64,000 nucleotides of DNA from Aselliscus stoliczkanus. Its lineage: Eukaryota > Chordata > Mammalia > Chiroptera > Hipposideridae. The stretch lies in assembly GCA_033961575.1 (NCBI GenBank), contig CM066728.1:99152852-99216851 (forward strand). Direction: 5' to 3'. The position numbers were made by a program, and so were the translations under genes. Each line of letters starts with the position of its first letter. The stretch's first letter is position 1. Positions 11,986 through 23,749 of the stretch are shown here, in pieces. The notes beneath the pieces are model-generated. The model had not been told where the DNA came from. It did no database searches and saw only the letters and a list, made by a program, of their open reading frames with translations.

Positions 11986-13029
11986 CATTTCTAGAGGTAA
12001 AGTCTCCCAACTTTATTCATTCCTTGGACATTTCCAGTATTTCCAATATTCTTACAAACATTCAGCACATAAAATATACACAAATACAGTGTTCACCAGC
12101 ATGTACACATTCTTATCCAGATGTATACGTATAAAATCTATATTCCACCCATCTCAATTTGATGCTAATCTGTCTCATGCAGCATGTAACTCTTATTTAG
12201 TGATAGTCAAGTGATTTCATAAACTGTACTTCTTTAGTAGGCTGAAAAGACACATTACCTTTCTAGGCATATTTACTGAGTATGATATATGATAGTGAAG
12301 ACTATAAAATAATTGTATGGTAGGCCAATTTCTTTCTACTCATAGCAGTACTCTGAATCTCTAACATTTTTACATTGTTAAATAGAGGTAGAATATTAGT
12401 GGCCAATGAACCAAACTGGCATGTCCATTATTCTAAATTAATTTAATAACAATTTAGAAAACACCATGAGAAAGCACAACAATTAGTACAGTTTCACACT
12501 TGTATGAGAGGCCTCTTGTTCTGTATTAAATCATAAATTATTTTCTCTGTCTTGAATATCACCATCATTTTTCAAATCAGGGGAAAAAAAACATGATATA
12601 AAACAAGCCATTATCTTTGTGGCCTAAACATAATGAAAAGCATTCCATTAAGTAATGAAAATTTGTTTAATATAATAATGTTGCAATATTATAGAATATA
12701 ATATGGCACAAACTGTAAATATCTGGAGAAATAAAATTTGCAAGATAAATTCGTAGCAGTTTGTGGAATTCTGCAAGGAAATTGAATTGATATAGTTGCT
12801 GATTTGTTTGATTATCAACTATGTAGAATTAAAAGTATTAAAATGCTTAGAAATCAAACATCATCAATTATTGAATTCATGATCAAAGAGCAGATTTGTT
12901 CTTTGACAGCTTTTAAGTTAGATTAAAAATCAAGTTCTAAGGAATGAAAGGGTGAGAGTGGCTGAATTTGAAGCCTACTTGAGGTAAGGAAATATTCCAT
13001 TAGTTCGCTGCTTAGGAGGGATCAACACA
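11986..13029. other. Unassigned AT-rich sequence
   Basis: About 1 kb with no open frame, repeat or RNA gene that I can support. Confidence 0.5.
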
Positions 13030-13166
13030 TGTTGATGGCAGGGGAACTGACTCTGGGTGGTGAACACACAATGTGATATATAGATGATATATTACAGAAT
13101 TGTAAACCTGTAATCTATGTAACTTTACTAACTATTGTCACCCCAATAAATTTAATTTAAAAAAAC
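13030..13166 (+). mobile_element. LINE-1 3' end, short
   Basis: The stretch ctctgggtggtgaacacaca through cccaataaatttaatttaaa is the sense-strand terminus of the L1 3'UTR, with AATAAA and an A-rich end. The same block recurs at 20815-20962. Only about 135 bp survived, so it is a severely 5'-truncated insertion. Confidence 0.8.
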
Positions 13167-14276
13167 AAAAGCCAAAATTTCCAAGACACAAAGGAAGAGC
13201 TGAGGACTAATTCCTTTTCTAATGGAAAGGAATGAACTGGAGGTTCCTGAAGAAGGAAAGAGATAAACTGGAAGAGAGAGGAAAGGTTTCAAGTACAACT
13301 TTTGGAAGAAAGCAAACTGTGAGATATTGATAAACTTTAATTAAAAAAAAAAAAGATTAAGGAATTTGTGTGTTAAAAACTATGCAAATGCATGATCTTT
13401 CAAAGGAAAATTGTGAGGCTGACTTTTATCCCTTATGTTTTAAAAGGGGTTGTTATATATCATCTTAATTTTAGTTTTAATATGTCATAATATTTCAGAA
13501 CTTTAACCTTTCAATAATGATTTATTTTAACTCCCATTAGATATATATTCAAGCCTGTTTATGGGTGTCATGGTGATAGACAGTAAAGGTCCACAGCCTA
13601 CTTATTTGTCATGGTGGTTCCAGCCAGAAAGGCCTGTGGAGGGAACAAGGCTATCCCCCAGCCATCTTTGAGCCACAGTGAACAGTAAAATCTTCCCCAC
13701 AAATAGGTACCATATGTACTTTTTGAACACTTAATATTCTAAAAATTATTCATGACACCATGATTCCTGAGAAGAATATCATAAAGTAAATCCATACTTA
13801 AGAATAAGTAATCGATTTATACCACAGATCATTTGTAATAGCAACTTCTAAACAGATTCTTGACGTACAAGTATTTATTCATGGGGCATTTTCAAAATAA
13901 AAACTATACCCTAGTGTTGAAGCCTGATTTCTACTAGCAAACCAGGAAAAGTCAAGTTTTTTGTTTTTTGTTTTGTGTTTGTTTGATTTTTACTGCAGGA
14001 AGCATGGGATTAAAATAATTTGAGGGATGGGAATATTTGGAATCTTTATTAAATATGTTTAATGGCCAAAGAATGGTTTTATAGATGATACACTAAATAT
14101 CATAGCTCCGGCCCTCAAAGTGGTAAATCATTTAATCCACCATCATTTCTTGTGTCGAAAGACACATAAAACAAGATAAAATTGAATGGTGAGAGATGAA
14201 AAAGCCTGGTTGCCCATGCCCCTTTTTCACTGTGTTCTCGAATACAACACATCATAGTACAAGGAAGGCACCATTC
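13167..14276. other. Unassigned sequence
   Basis: No repeat family or gene recognised. A12 at about 13343 and a slightly GC-richer patch at 13560-13700 are the only visible landmarks. Confidence 0.45.
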
Positions 14277-14293
14277 AAGAACGGGCCATTCTC

Positions 14294-14406
14294 GGGCTGG
14301 CCGAGTGGAGTGGTGGTTAAGCGCTGGCTTGGGAAGACAGCGGCCCCGGTTTGGGTCCACATGTGGGGACCAGTGACGCTGCCCTCAAAAAACGAAACAA
14401 AACAAA
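14294..14406 (+). mobile_element. Short tRNA-Leu/Ser-like SINE
   Basis: The head ggctggccgagtggagtggt leads into ggttaagcgctggctt and a B-box-like ggtttgggtcc. The unit ends with cagtgacgctgccctc and an A-rich tail. Imperfect target duplications flank it: 14277-14293 and 14407-14423, 13 of 17 bases alike. This is the short form of the family whose head also starts the composite SINEs at 26818 and 28111. The A box is altered by gagtggagtggtgg in place of gagtggcgcagtgg. Confidence 0.85.
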
Positions 14407-14423
14407 AAGAATGGGCAAAGCTC

Positions 14424-17400
14424 TATGTTGTGTTCAGTTATTAAAACTGTCGTAAGCAGTTTTTTTAAATTTAAATGTTTGGGGCTTTTACTTTTATTAT
14501 GATATTTATTTTAGTAGGAGAGAGACTCAGATGTGAAATAATTTTTAAAAATAATAAAATTTTTAGTTTCTGGCAAATTATATCCAGTTAATTTAAATAA
14601 CAATTGATGTTATATCTGGTTAATAAAGCAATACTAGTCTCTTCTAAATTATCTAATATATGGATAGCTCTAATTTAAGAAATATCATTGCTTACCACTT
14701 CCATACCTACTAAAATATTTTTAATGAGTAGAGGTATTACATTTTAATGACTAGTGGAGAGATGGCAGCCTATAATAAAACAATTTGATACCAAGGATAT
14801 GCTTATCTCTTCACATTAAAGGAAAGAAAAAGTTATTAACAATAATTGGATGTTTACAGTTGAGCTGGGGTAAATTTTGCATCAGTCTCATTAAAGGGCC
14901 AGCTATAATCTTTGTTGAGTTTAAGTGTTTAATTTTAGTTTTCTTATCAGCATAGAGAACAGATTTGAATAAACAATGAAGAACATGAATAAACAAAATA
15001 TTTATATTAATGTACTATATGAATGCATGTTATAATTCACATAATATATAATCCATTAATGCATCCTGTATAATATATAATTTATATATACTTCTAACAT
15101 GCTAATATTTGTGATAATTAATACTGAATAAAGTACTAATTGATTTCCTTTAATTAGAGGTGAATCTCTTCACAAAGAGATACTCATATTTCTGATTTAT
15201 AGGTTTCCTTCTCAAAGAGAGAATGTGTTTCTTTGTTGTTGATCGTTGTCATCATTGCTAATTAATTCATACCCCACTAACACATACTTGTTGGGTAAAA
15301 GTACTAAACAACAGAGCAGAAAGGGCTAGAAAGGATGACAGCATGATCAAGTGCTTTCTTGAGAAAGCAATCACTAATACCATGAGAGCAGAAGAAGAGG
15401 AGAAATTATTAGAGTGCCTAAGACTCTATGATGACATGTAAACCCTCTTTGGGTTCATCTAAACCCTCTTTGATTTTTTTCTAACATGTGTTTAGTTGGT
15501 TATAGTTAAAGTTAGAGGAAAAGAACCTACAAAAAGCAGTTTCTGTGATGGATCTGCCACATCATTAGTCAGTTTGAGGAGGGCTACAATTCTTTGAATT
15601 ATTATGATGAGAAGGAAGAATGATTGCCTGGGCTATGGACATATTACATAAATCTGCATCATCTACAGAAACCATATTCATTTCTGCCTTACACAATGTT
15701 TACTACACTTGTGTAATTTATTAAATTTTATTATTTTTTCTCCTTTACTCCAGAGAACAGAGCCCAACTGCAGGTGTGTTTAAATATGTGTTTACTATAT
15801 TTTAAAACTATTTTTGTGTTTTTTGTAAACTGAGGACATTATGTTCTTATTTGTTTCATTTATTAGCAATTGGTATTTTATGATATTTCTTAAACTTTTT
15901 AGTCAAAAGCTATAATCAGTGCAAATAAATGTTGGATCATATTTTATCAGAAGTATATCTGAGAGAATTTAGTCATTTTCTGAAACTGAAGGGATTTAAA
16001 GTCTGTCAGATGTTTAAAATTAATAGTGAATCTATATTTATAAACTTGTAAAATAATTTAAAAATATATCTTTAATGTTTCAACACACAATGGCTCTGTA
16101 TTGAAAAATTCTAACCTAGATGTTGTTAAAACATCAGTTTAGATTGCCTGATTCTAAATTGTCCTTAGGCATAGTCCAATCACGATACCAAATGTCACCA
16201 CCACACCGGACTCCTAGGATAACATATAAGCATGTCTTAATCGTCCCTCTACCATGTCTGAATGTAGACATTAACCTTTCAATTTAATCCCTTCAAAAGA
16301 TATGTATTTCCAAAGTTATTTTATAATAAAAATAAATTGAATCAATATTGGTTAGAAAAATCAAAGAGATTACTACACTTTTTGAAGAACATAAACATGA
16401 ATGATATTTTTTTAAAAAGTGACCCATTGCATTTCCAGTATTCAATCCAAAAATATTCTCCAAAATATTCAAAATTATATTAAAAATATAATAAAAACAC
16501 AATAACTCACTACTGGAGTACCAATTTGTCCTGAGTTTTATAACAATTTGGGGACAACCTTAAAGAAAAAAGAAAATTGAAATAATTTTGTAACATGAAA
16601 TTATGCGTTTTGCTTTATTTATTGAGAACGTTTATTTCTTCTGCTCAAGGAAGGTCTTGCTAGCTTTCAAATGCAGTAGTTGCCCTAGAGACAACACATC
16701 TACAAACTATGAATTATATTCATATTTTTAAAAATTAAATATTTTCTGTAATTAGAGATAATTTTTAAATGAATGAAGATATAATTTCTTCCTTGCATAA
16801 AATCCAAAGTGCAGAAGACCCCATTGCACAATAATAGAAGCATCTACAATTTTTTTTCTGGTAATGAAGCAGAGGTTGTTTTTAGGTCACAGCATATAGA
16901 TCAAATAACAAAATATCTATGTATATGATATGTGGTTTCATAGGAAAGACTAACAATTGAGGACAGTATAACATTTTCACTGAGCATATCATGACCAAAT
17001 GGGCTGGCACAAGTTAATGGGACATAGAGATGGAGTCAACAAGCCCATCCTCCACTTGCATGGCAAAAGGTAGTTAAATGCAAGAAATTGAGTTTCACCT
17101 TAACAGATGCACAATGATTTTTTTTTTCTATTTTCAATGGTTTTTTCATTTAATTTAAATTCAATTGAAGACAAATTGGTTATTGATTTCTCTGTCAGAT
17201 ATTGAGAACAGAGTTCCGGGGAAAATGAATGCATCCTCCACTGGTAGGAGAAATGAAAATGATTCTTTCTTATGCTGAATGGTATCTATATTTTTCTCAG
17301 AACTGACACAAAAAATAGATTCCAGGCAGAAAGGAAATGGCAGTTGCCATGTAGTAGTACAATTTGCAGAAACCCCATTGTAAACCACCAGACCAAAGTT

Positions 17401-18485
17401 TGCTTACTTGAAACAGTGACAAAATAAACATATACAGATTCTACAATACATAATAAATCACACAATGTCTGAATTTCTGGTAAAAAAAAATAATGCAGGT
17501 TACAAATCCATAACCCATATTTAATAACTTCCTCTTGTAACAGGTAACGGAGTTCTCAAAGGAAAGGAATCATATTCTTGCCAAACAGGTTGGGTTCTTG
17601 GCATAATCATCAAAAGGATTTATTTTTAGTAATATTTGCTAAAGGTTGTATGCTTCCAAGAACCTAGCAATGGTAACTGTGAATAGCAGAACTAGAGGTG
17701 GCTTAGGAATTATGTTCTGTGCTTTACCAAGGTGTAGCTTTATATTCTCAGCTGTGGCTGAGGACAGAAATCAGTACCTTCTCTTTTAGGCAATGTTAAG
17801 AGCTAATGGTGTATCCAAGTATCCATTTCTTTGTTTCTCATCAGACACCTCAAAAGTACACAAGCATTCTTTTCTTTACTGTTTGTAATATAAAAACATA
17901 GTCATGAGTTTCTAAAAGTTAAGTGGATCATATGAAAAATATTTTTATGCAATGTAACAAAAATGAAGCAAATATGATTTTATATAGGGCATATATTTAT
18001 ATTTTTTCTTTATAGTCCACTGCTTATTTCGTAAAATAAAATTGTGTTTATACACTTTAATTTTTTTCTGACCAGCTAATGTCAATTGTTTTTAAAGTCA
18101 GCTGAATCAATAGCTTATTTCAGTTTTGATATATTTCATGACTCAGCTAATGATCTTCCAAGTTGTGAGTTCACCAACATTATTAATACAGTTTGACTTC
18201 CAAAATTAAAAAGAAATGCATAATTGAAGTATTTTTTTTTCCCAAGTCCATAGCATGCCATTCATGTGTTAGCAGTTTCTTCTCTTTTTCCCTTAATATC
18301 CTAAATGTGAATGAATCAGAATAGAAATGTATTTGGGAACCATACTTTTGCCTTATATTAACTCTCTATTCCAACGTCACATAAAAAATACGTTCATGAA
18401 GTCTAGAATTTGTCTGAATAGGAACCGATGATGGACTAACTTTTCTGTAGATAAGAGTTGAGGGTGTGTTCCTTTTCCATTGAGG
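14424..18485. other. Unassigned AT-rich desert, about 4 kb
   Basis: I found no host exon, RNA gene or assignable repeat. Open frames are all under 80 codons and lack any recognisable domain. A small inverted pair (ctcttcacaaagag) lies near 15168-15181. Confidence 0.45.
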
Positions 18486-18489
18486 CCCA

Positions 18490-18945
18490 CTCTGTAACCT
18501 TGCCTACCCTCCTCACTGTCCCGAGACAGGCTCTTGTATCCTCCCTCTGACATCTGGCTGGGTTGGCCAATGGGGAGGCCAAGCAGAAAGCCTGAGCAAG
18601 GAGAAGAGAGAATAGTTATTGTCCCCTTTCCTCTGCCCACTGCTGGTGCGGTAACCCCAGGATAACTAGCTCCTTCAATAGTGTCTCCTCCTCTCTGTGA
18701 AGCTGACTCTGTGAGGCTCTTTCTCCTTTCGGGTTCGGATAATCTCTCTCTGCCTTTGACTCACTGAGGTGAGAATCACTGGTAGCCACTGTTGCAAGTT
18801 CTAGTTTCCTGCACTATCCTTCGAAGTTCTCCTAGAGTCAACAGACTTTGCAAGTAGGCAGTTCCTTTTGACATATATGCCTTTGACATTATTTTAATCA
18901 TAATGTGTCAGTTCTTTCCTTTGGGGAATTCTGATACATTAAATA
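18490..18945. repeat. Old interspersed repeat, family not assigned
   Basis: This GC-richer patch contains gtgaggctctttctcctttc, then cctttgactcactgaggtga, and near its end cataatgtgtcagttctttc. These strings feel like a recurring ancient mammalian repeat, but I cannot name the family or give an orientation. Confidence 0.4.
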
Positions 18946-19064
18946 TATCTGATTTTTTTTTCTTTTTAGTTGTATTATTTAACTTCAAATCTTGAATTCA
19001 AAATGAAGGTGACATCACTCCCAATATCACTACTTGTTAAAAATCTGTATTTTAATATTAAAAA

Positions 19065-20265
19065 GTATTAAATTTATTGGGGTGACATTGGTTAATGAAA
19101 TTATGTATTTTCAAGTGTACAATTTTATAATACATCATCAATATATCACATTGTATGTTCACCACCCAGTTCTCCTTTCATCACCACATTTTTGGCCCCC
19201 TTTATCATCTTCTACCACCTTCCCCTTCCTTTTACCTAACTCTGGTAACCACTAAACTATTGTTTGTGTCTATAAGTTTTGTTCTTTTGTTTTGTTTTGT
19301 TTTCAATTGTTGCTGTCAGTTTTATATTCCACATATGAGTGAAGTCATATGGTTCTCAACTTTTTCTGTCTGAATTATTTTGCTTAGCCTGATAATCTCA
19401 AGATTCATCCATGTTGCTGCAAATGGCAGTATTTCATATTTTTTTTATAGCCAAGTAATATTCCATTGCATATATGTACCACACCTTTATCTACTCATCT
19501 ATCAAGGGACAATTTGTTTTTTCCCATGCCTTAGCCATTGTGAATAATGTTGCAATGAACATAGGGGCACATATATCTTTACAGATAAATGTTGTTAGAT
19601 TTAGGGGGGTAGATACTCAGAAGAGAGATTGCTGGGTCATATGTTAATTCTAATCTTAATTTTTTGAGGAACCTCCATACTGTTTTCTATAGCAGCTGCG
19701 ACAATTTACATTCCCACCAGCAATATATGAGGTTCGTTTTTCTCCACATCCTCTCCAACACCTGTGATTCCTTGTTTTGTTGATAACAGCCGGTTTAATA
19801 GGAGTGAGGTGGTATCTTTTTGTTATATTAATTTGCATTTACTTAACAGCTAGTAAAGTTGAGCATCTTTTCATATATCTGTTGGACATTTGTATATCTT
19901 GGGAGAACTGTCTGTTCAGGTTTACTACCATTTTTCAACTGGATTTTTTTGTTGTTGTTGTCTTTGTATGAGTTCCTTATATATAATAGTTTGGATATTA
20001 GCCACTTATTGGAGGTGTTGTTTGCAAATATCGACTCCTATTCAGTTGGTTGCCTCTTTGTTTTGTTAATAGTTTCTTTGGTTGTGCAGAAGTCTTTCAG
20101 TTTTATACAGTCCCATTCATTGATTTTTTGCTTTTGTTTCCTTTGTCTTTTGTCTTTGAGGTCAAATTCATAAAATCCTCTCTGAGCCCAAGGAACCTAT
20201 GGAACCATAGGTAATACCTATGCTTTCTTCTGTGTAATTTATGATTTCAGGTATTATGTGTTTTT
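19065..20265 (-). mobile_element. LINE-1 3' half, 5'-truncated
   Basis: On the minus strand the 3'UTR terminus (complement of aaatttattggggtgacatt) is followed upstream by the ORF2 C-terminal region; the stretch near 19400-19560 includes the complement of the codons around the attccattgcat block. The element reaches about 20265. Frames are broken, so it is older than the 11010 copy. Right and left ends show no clear duplication. Confidence 0.82.
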
Positions 20266-20510
20266 TGTTTTGTTTTGTTTTTAAGAAAGTCACACTTCTT
20301 TGGGATTTGGGAAAATGTAATGTTAAGCCTCAGAGTGAGTTCCAATTATACACATAGGAAACTGCAGATAATACTTGAATATGTAATATTAATACATGTT
20401 CAGTTTTAAATTTCAGAGAGACTGAATTAATTAAATTCTACCCTCTACACATTCCCATTTAGCTTTGATGCAAGAATAGTTCATTTATTCATCTTCTTGG
20501 AAGTTAGACA

Positions 20511-20531
20511 TACACACACACACACACACAA
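20511..20531. repeat. (CA)n microsatellite
   Basis: About 10 CA units, extended by a degenerate acacag tail. Confidence 0.9.
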
Positions 20532-20814
20532 TCACACAGATAAATCCAAATATAATATTTCACAACAGTATATGCAGCCTAAATTTTATTTTTAAATTGT
20601 TATTTATATAAATTCTTAGTGAGTGAAATGATCACAGGCTTTCCTTTAACTCTGCCCCACAATTTTTTTCTGGTAGGATAATTTTCATGCAAGCAAGGAT
20701 TATTTTTCAGCTTTTCTAGTTTTATAATAAAATTTTAAACTTAATATTTGCTTTTCTAAAGTTTAAACAGATAGTTCTGGAGCGGGGGTGATAGAAGAAA
20801 CTAAAGGGTATAAA

Positions 20815-20962
20815 ATATGTGGTGATGGAAGCAGAACTCACTCTGGGTGGTGAACACACAATGCAATATATAGATGATTTATTATAAAAATGTATACTTG
20901 AAACCTATATAATTTTACTAACCAATGTTATTCCAATAAATTTAGTTTGAAAAGAAAAAAAA
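20815..20962 (+). mobile_element. LINE-1 3' end, short
   Basis: The block ctctgggtggtgaacacaca, an AATAAA near 20935 and a terminal A-rich tail at 20950-20965 match the 13030 copy. It is a second severely truncated insertion in the same orientation, about 7.8 kb away, and more diverged. Confidence 0.8.
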
Positions 20963-21269
20963 AAGATAGTTCTGCATTTAACAACCAATACACAACAACA
21001 GCATATGAGACCACACGCCAGAGAATAAAATCATGAACTGTTGCATACCCAAACTGTGGGGAAAAAAACAAATTAGAATTCGATTTAAGCTCCCTTAAAT
21101 AACAAGAAACTATTGTACTAAGTTATAAAATGCATCAAGATAACTTTAATTTTTATTTCAGAAAAGGGAAAGATAATTTTACATCTGCAATTAAATTATT
21201 GTTCTTCTTTTCCTATAAGTAATTGCATTATATTGAGCCAGTCTCTAAAAGTTTAATGACACATACTGC

Positions 21270-21362
21270 AATATATTACTGTCCTTAATTCATTGAATTG
21301 TACATTAAAACAAGTGAAAAATTTATGATACGTAAAGTATATCTCAGTAAAACTGAAACAAG
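21270..21362 (+). mobile_element. Old L1M 3' terminus
   Basis: The sequence cattgaattgtacattaaaa, then atgatacgtaaagtatatct, then cagtaaaactg resembles the 3' end of L1MB/L1MC-type elements. Only the last 90 bp are preserved. Confidence 0.55.
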
Positions 21363-21369
21363 AGGTATG

Positions 21370-22460
21370 CCTCATTGGTTCATTTCATATTATACTTTAT
21401 ATTTACAATAGACAGAGCATCTATAATGGTAAAACTGTTTCTTTTAATCCAATTAACAGTGTGAATTCATCACTGACTATTTAACTGTAAATTATAATAA
21501 AACATGAAAATTTACTGAAGTCATTTTCACATCCTATTTACTAGATACTCTAAATTTGATTCTGGAATGATATGGGATCAATAGGCAATAATATATCTGA
21601 GCATACAATCTTGTCTTTAACAGATGATTTCATTAGAAACTTCCCTGTGAAGCTTATCACTAACTTTGAAATGAGATTGTTGATAAGGACATTGCATAAT
21701 TTCTAGATGCTGTTTACTTAATGTGGGCTGTGAAAGGACTTCTCAGAGCACATACTTAGGAAAAGATTTGCTTTGTGTCAAGATTTCCTATGCTTTCTCC
21801 TTCCTTTAGTACACATTATGTGACTGTCCATGGAAGGATATGATATAAGACAGAGATCCTTGAAACTGAGCTTGTGTTGGCATTGCTGTGATTAAATAAC
21901 AACAGAGTCTAGAATTAGACTGTATGAGTAATTGGATGAGGCAGAGTGCAGAATAAAAGCCAAGAGGATAGGGTTGGGGGAAGACAAGAGAAATTGGATG
22001 GAAACAACAATGACAAGGAAAAAGGACACCTACCTCATCTCCTGGCACAGATAAAAGTGAGATCAAAGCACAGTCACATCTCCAGAGGCCAGTGGAAGTA
22101 GCAGTTCCCTTAGGGGAGAGCAGGGTTTCATTAGGATAAGATGAAGGGACTATCAATGGCATGGAATGATGATATAGAGACATAGAGGGTTTTATAGATG
22201 AGTGACAATGAATTCAAAAGGCAGGGTGGAATAATCTCAGGAATTAATGCATGTGGGCTGTGGGGTTAGGAAAAGGAAGGTGCCAGGAGACATGGAGATT
22301 ATAGTACTGAGGATGTGGGGTATCTCAGTCTCACCCCCACCCTTACTGGGATATCTCAATCTCACCCCCCCACCCTTACTGGGATATCTCAGTCTCACAC
22401 CCACCCTTACTCCAGAGGCAAAGGGAAGAAGTCTCCTGTATAATAAAGATGTCTTCTGTA
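21370..22460. other. Unassigned sequence with a short imperfect tandem near 22320-22400
   Basis: At 22317-22412 the unit gggatatctcagtctcaccc recurs three times with small changes, a local imperfect tandem array of roughly 37-bp period. A minus-strand open frame at 21806-22183 (125 codons) has no recognisable domain. Otherwise nothing is assignable. Confidence 0.5.
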
Positions 22461-22476
22461 TAACTGAACTACCACT

Positions 22477-22604
22477 GTTTTATTCTTTTTTTTTTTTTTT
22501 TTTTTTTGGAGGGCAGTGTCACTGGCCCTCACATGTGGTATCCGAACCATGGCCGCTGGCATCCCAAACCAGCTCCCAACCACCGTGCCACTTGGCCGGC
22601 CCAT
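22477..22604 (-). mobile_element. Short tRNA-like SINE, first of a same-site pair
   Basis: A long poly-T tract (22487-22507) marks the 3' tail; the head ends at the complement of ggccggccaagtggcacggt near 22602. The middle carries gggcagtgtcactggccctc and the B-box complement. It is flanked by gaactaccact at 22466-22476 and 22605-22615, an 11-bp target duplication. Confidence 0.9.
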
Positions 22605-22615
22605 GAACTACCACT

Positions 22616-22758
22616 TATTTATTTATTTGTTTATTTATTTATTTATTTATTTATGTTTTTTTTTGAGGGCAGTGTCACTGGCCCTCATATGTGGGACCCG
22701 AACCGGGGCCGCTGGCTTCCAAAGCCAGCGCTTAACCACCGCGCCACTCGGTCGACTC
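22616..22758 (-). mobile_element. Short tRNA-like SINE, second of a same-site pair
   Basis: This is the same SINE type and orientation as the neighbour, with a variable tail of ATTT units (22616-22652) then T10. The head ends at the complement of gtcgaccgagtggcgcggtg. Its B box is intact (complement of ggttcgggtcc). The target duplication is aactaccact at 22606-22615 and 22760-22769, the same word used by the first SINE. Confidence 0.9.
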
Positions 22759-23010
22759 AAACTACCACTTTTTTAAATGTAACTCTAAGCACATTGGTTT
22801 TCTACATTTTTAAAACTCATCTTAAACTCAAGATCCAAGGCAGTTTTTGTTGTTCATGCATTTATTAACAGTCTTTTTATATAAAGTGTTGATTGCACAT
22901 TTATATGGATAAATCTCATTCATTGAAAGCCCATGAATGCAGTGCATTTGATCAATGATCTCCCTAAGGGCAATTCAAAATGTGAAATTATTAAGAATCG
23001 GATAATTCTG

Positions 23011-23154
23011 AGGGTCGGCCAAGCAGCTCAGTTGGTTAAGGGCTTGCTCAAGCGTGCGAGCTGAGCTCTGAGCAACAGCAGTTCTATGCCCAGCCTGAGC
23101 TGAGCAGCCATTGAGCTGCCAACAGGTGGCAGGGTGGCTCAGCTAAAAAAGAAA
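23011..23154 (+). mobile_element. tRNA-derived SINE (Rhin-like), near full length
   Basis: The element runs from gggtcggccaagcagctcag to an A-rich tail. The A-box region is cagctcagttggttaaggg; the B-box region is acagcagttctatgccc. The body gcctgagctgagcagccatt follows. Target duplications of 18 bp flank it at 22993-23010 and 23155-23172 (aagaatcggataattctg against aagaatcatataattctg, 16 of 18). It would be transcribed by Pol III and moved by L1. Confidence 0.92.
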
Positions 23155-23174
23155 AAGAATCATATAATTCTGTT

Positions 23175-23573
23175 ACCTGCTGTCCCTATTTATAACTCCC
23201 AATCCTGTTCATAGAAAAGGAGAACCCAGCTTCCAACTGGCTGCATCTTTCCAGTATGGTTTCCAATCTTCTATGGTCTTTCAAGGATTCCTAAATTCAG
23301 AACTGCCTATTTTAATTTACCTGCCCCTATATCCCTCATTCTCAAATGGCAGAAAGAAGTTGGAAACTACTTAGCCCTACCCCTGGATTGTGCTGTTGTT
23401 TCTCAGCACAGCACGTGTATGGATAGCTGATTCCATTTTGTTCCCTGGTAGAGGATAAAGTGCTCAGATAAGGTGAAGGGTTGGGAGAGATAAAAAAGAT
23501 AAAATATTCTCTGTTACATATTCATTTTTCACCATATTTCCTAAAACTGAGGTAATATAAAATCACTGTAGAA

Positions 23574-23575
<2 letters not shown>
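23175..23575. other. Unassigned sequence
   Basis: About 400 bp of mixed composition without a recognisable repeat or exon. Confidence 0.45.

Positions 23576-23617
<42 letters not shown>
23576..23617. repeat. (CA)n microsatellite
   Basis: About 20 uninterrupted CA units, directly left of a mariner-type element. Confidence 0.95.
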
Positions 23618-23624
<7 letters not shown>

Positions 23625-23746
23625 GTGCCAAAAAAATGTATACACATTTTAAGAAAGGATAAACTGTATTAAAATTGTAATACTCAATATATACCGATAA
23701 CAAAAGATGAATACAAGTCATGTGTATACATTTTTTTGGCACCCCC
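23625..23746. mobile_element. Short mariner-type non-autonomous element
   Basis: The ends form an inverted repeat: gtgccaaaaaaatgtataca at 23625-23644 matches the complement of tgtatacatttttttggcac at 23722-23741 over all 20 bases. The 80-bp interior has no coding capacity. The same left arm and interior (aattgtaatactcaat, agatgaatacaagtca) occur at 26668, where the element is longer, so this is an internally deleted derivative. The right flank contains TA two bases after the expected C-rich end; the left flank is microsatellite. Confidence 0.8.
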
Positions 23747-23749
23747 ACT

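Noticed and set aside
21806..22183. 125-codon minus-strand frame
   Set aside because: No recognisable domain; composition looks like translated non-coding DNA.
22317..22412. CRISPR-like array
   Set aside because: Only about three imperfect units without distinct spacers, in mammalian DNA with no cas gene.
23011..23090. Possible tRNA gene
   Set aside because: The tRNA-like head is part of a SINE with a body, A tail and target duplications; the same applies to the heads at 14294, 28111, 43653 and 50714.
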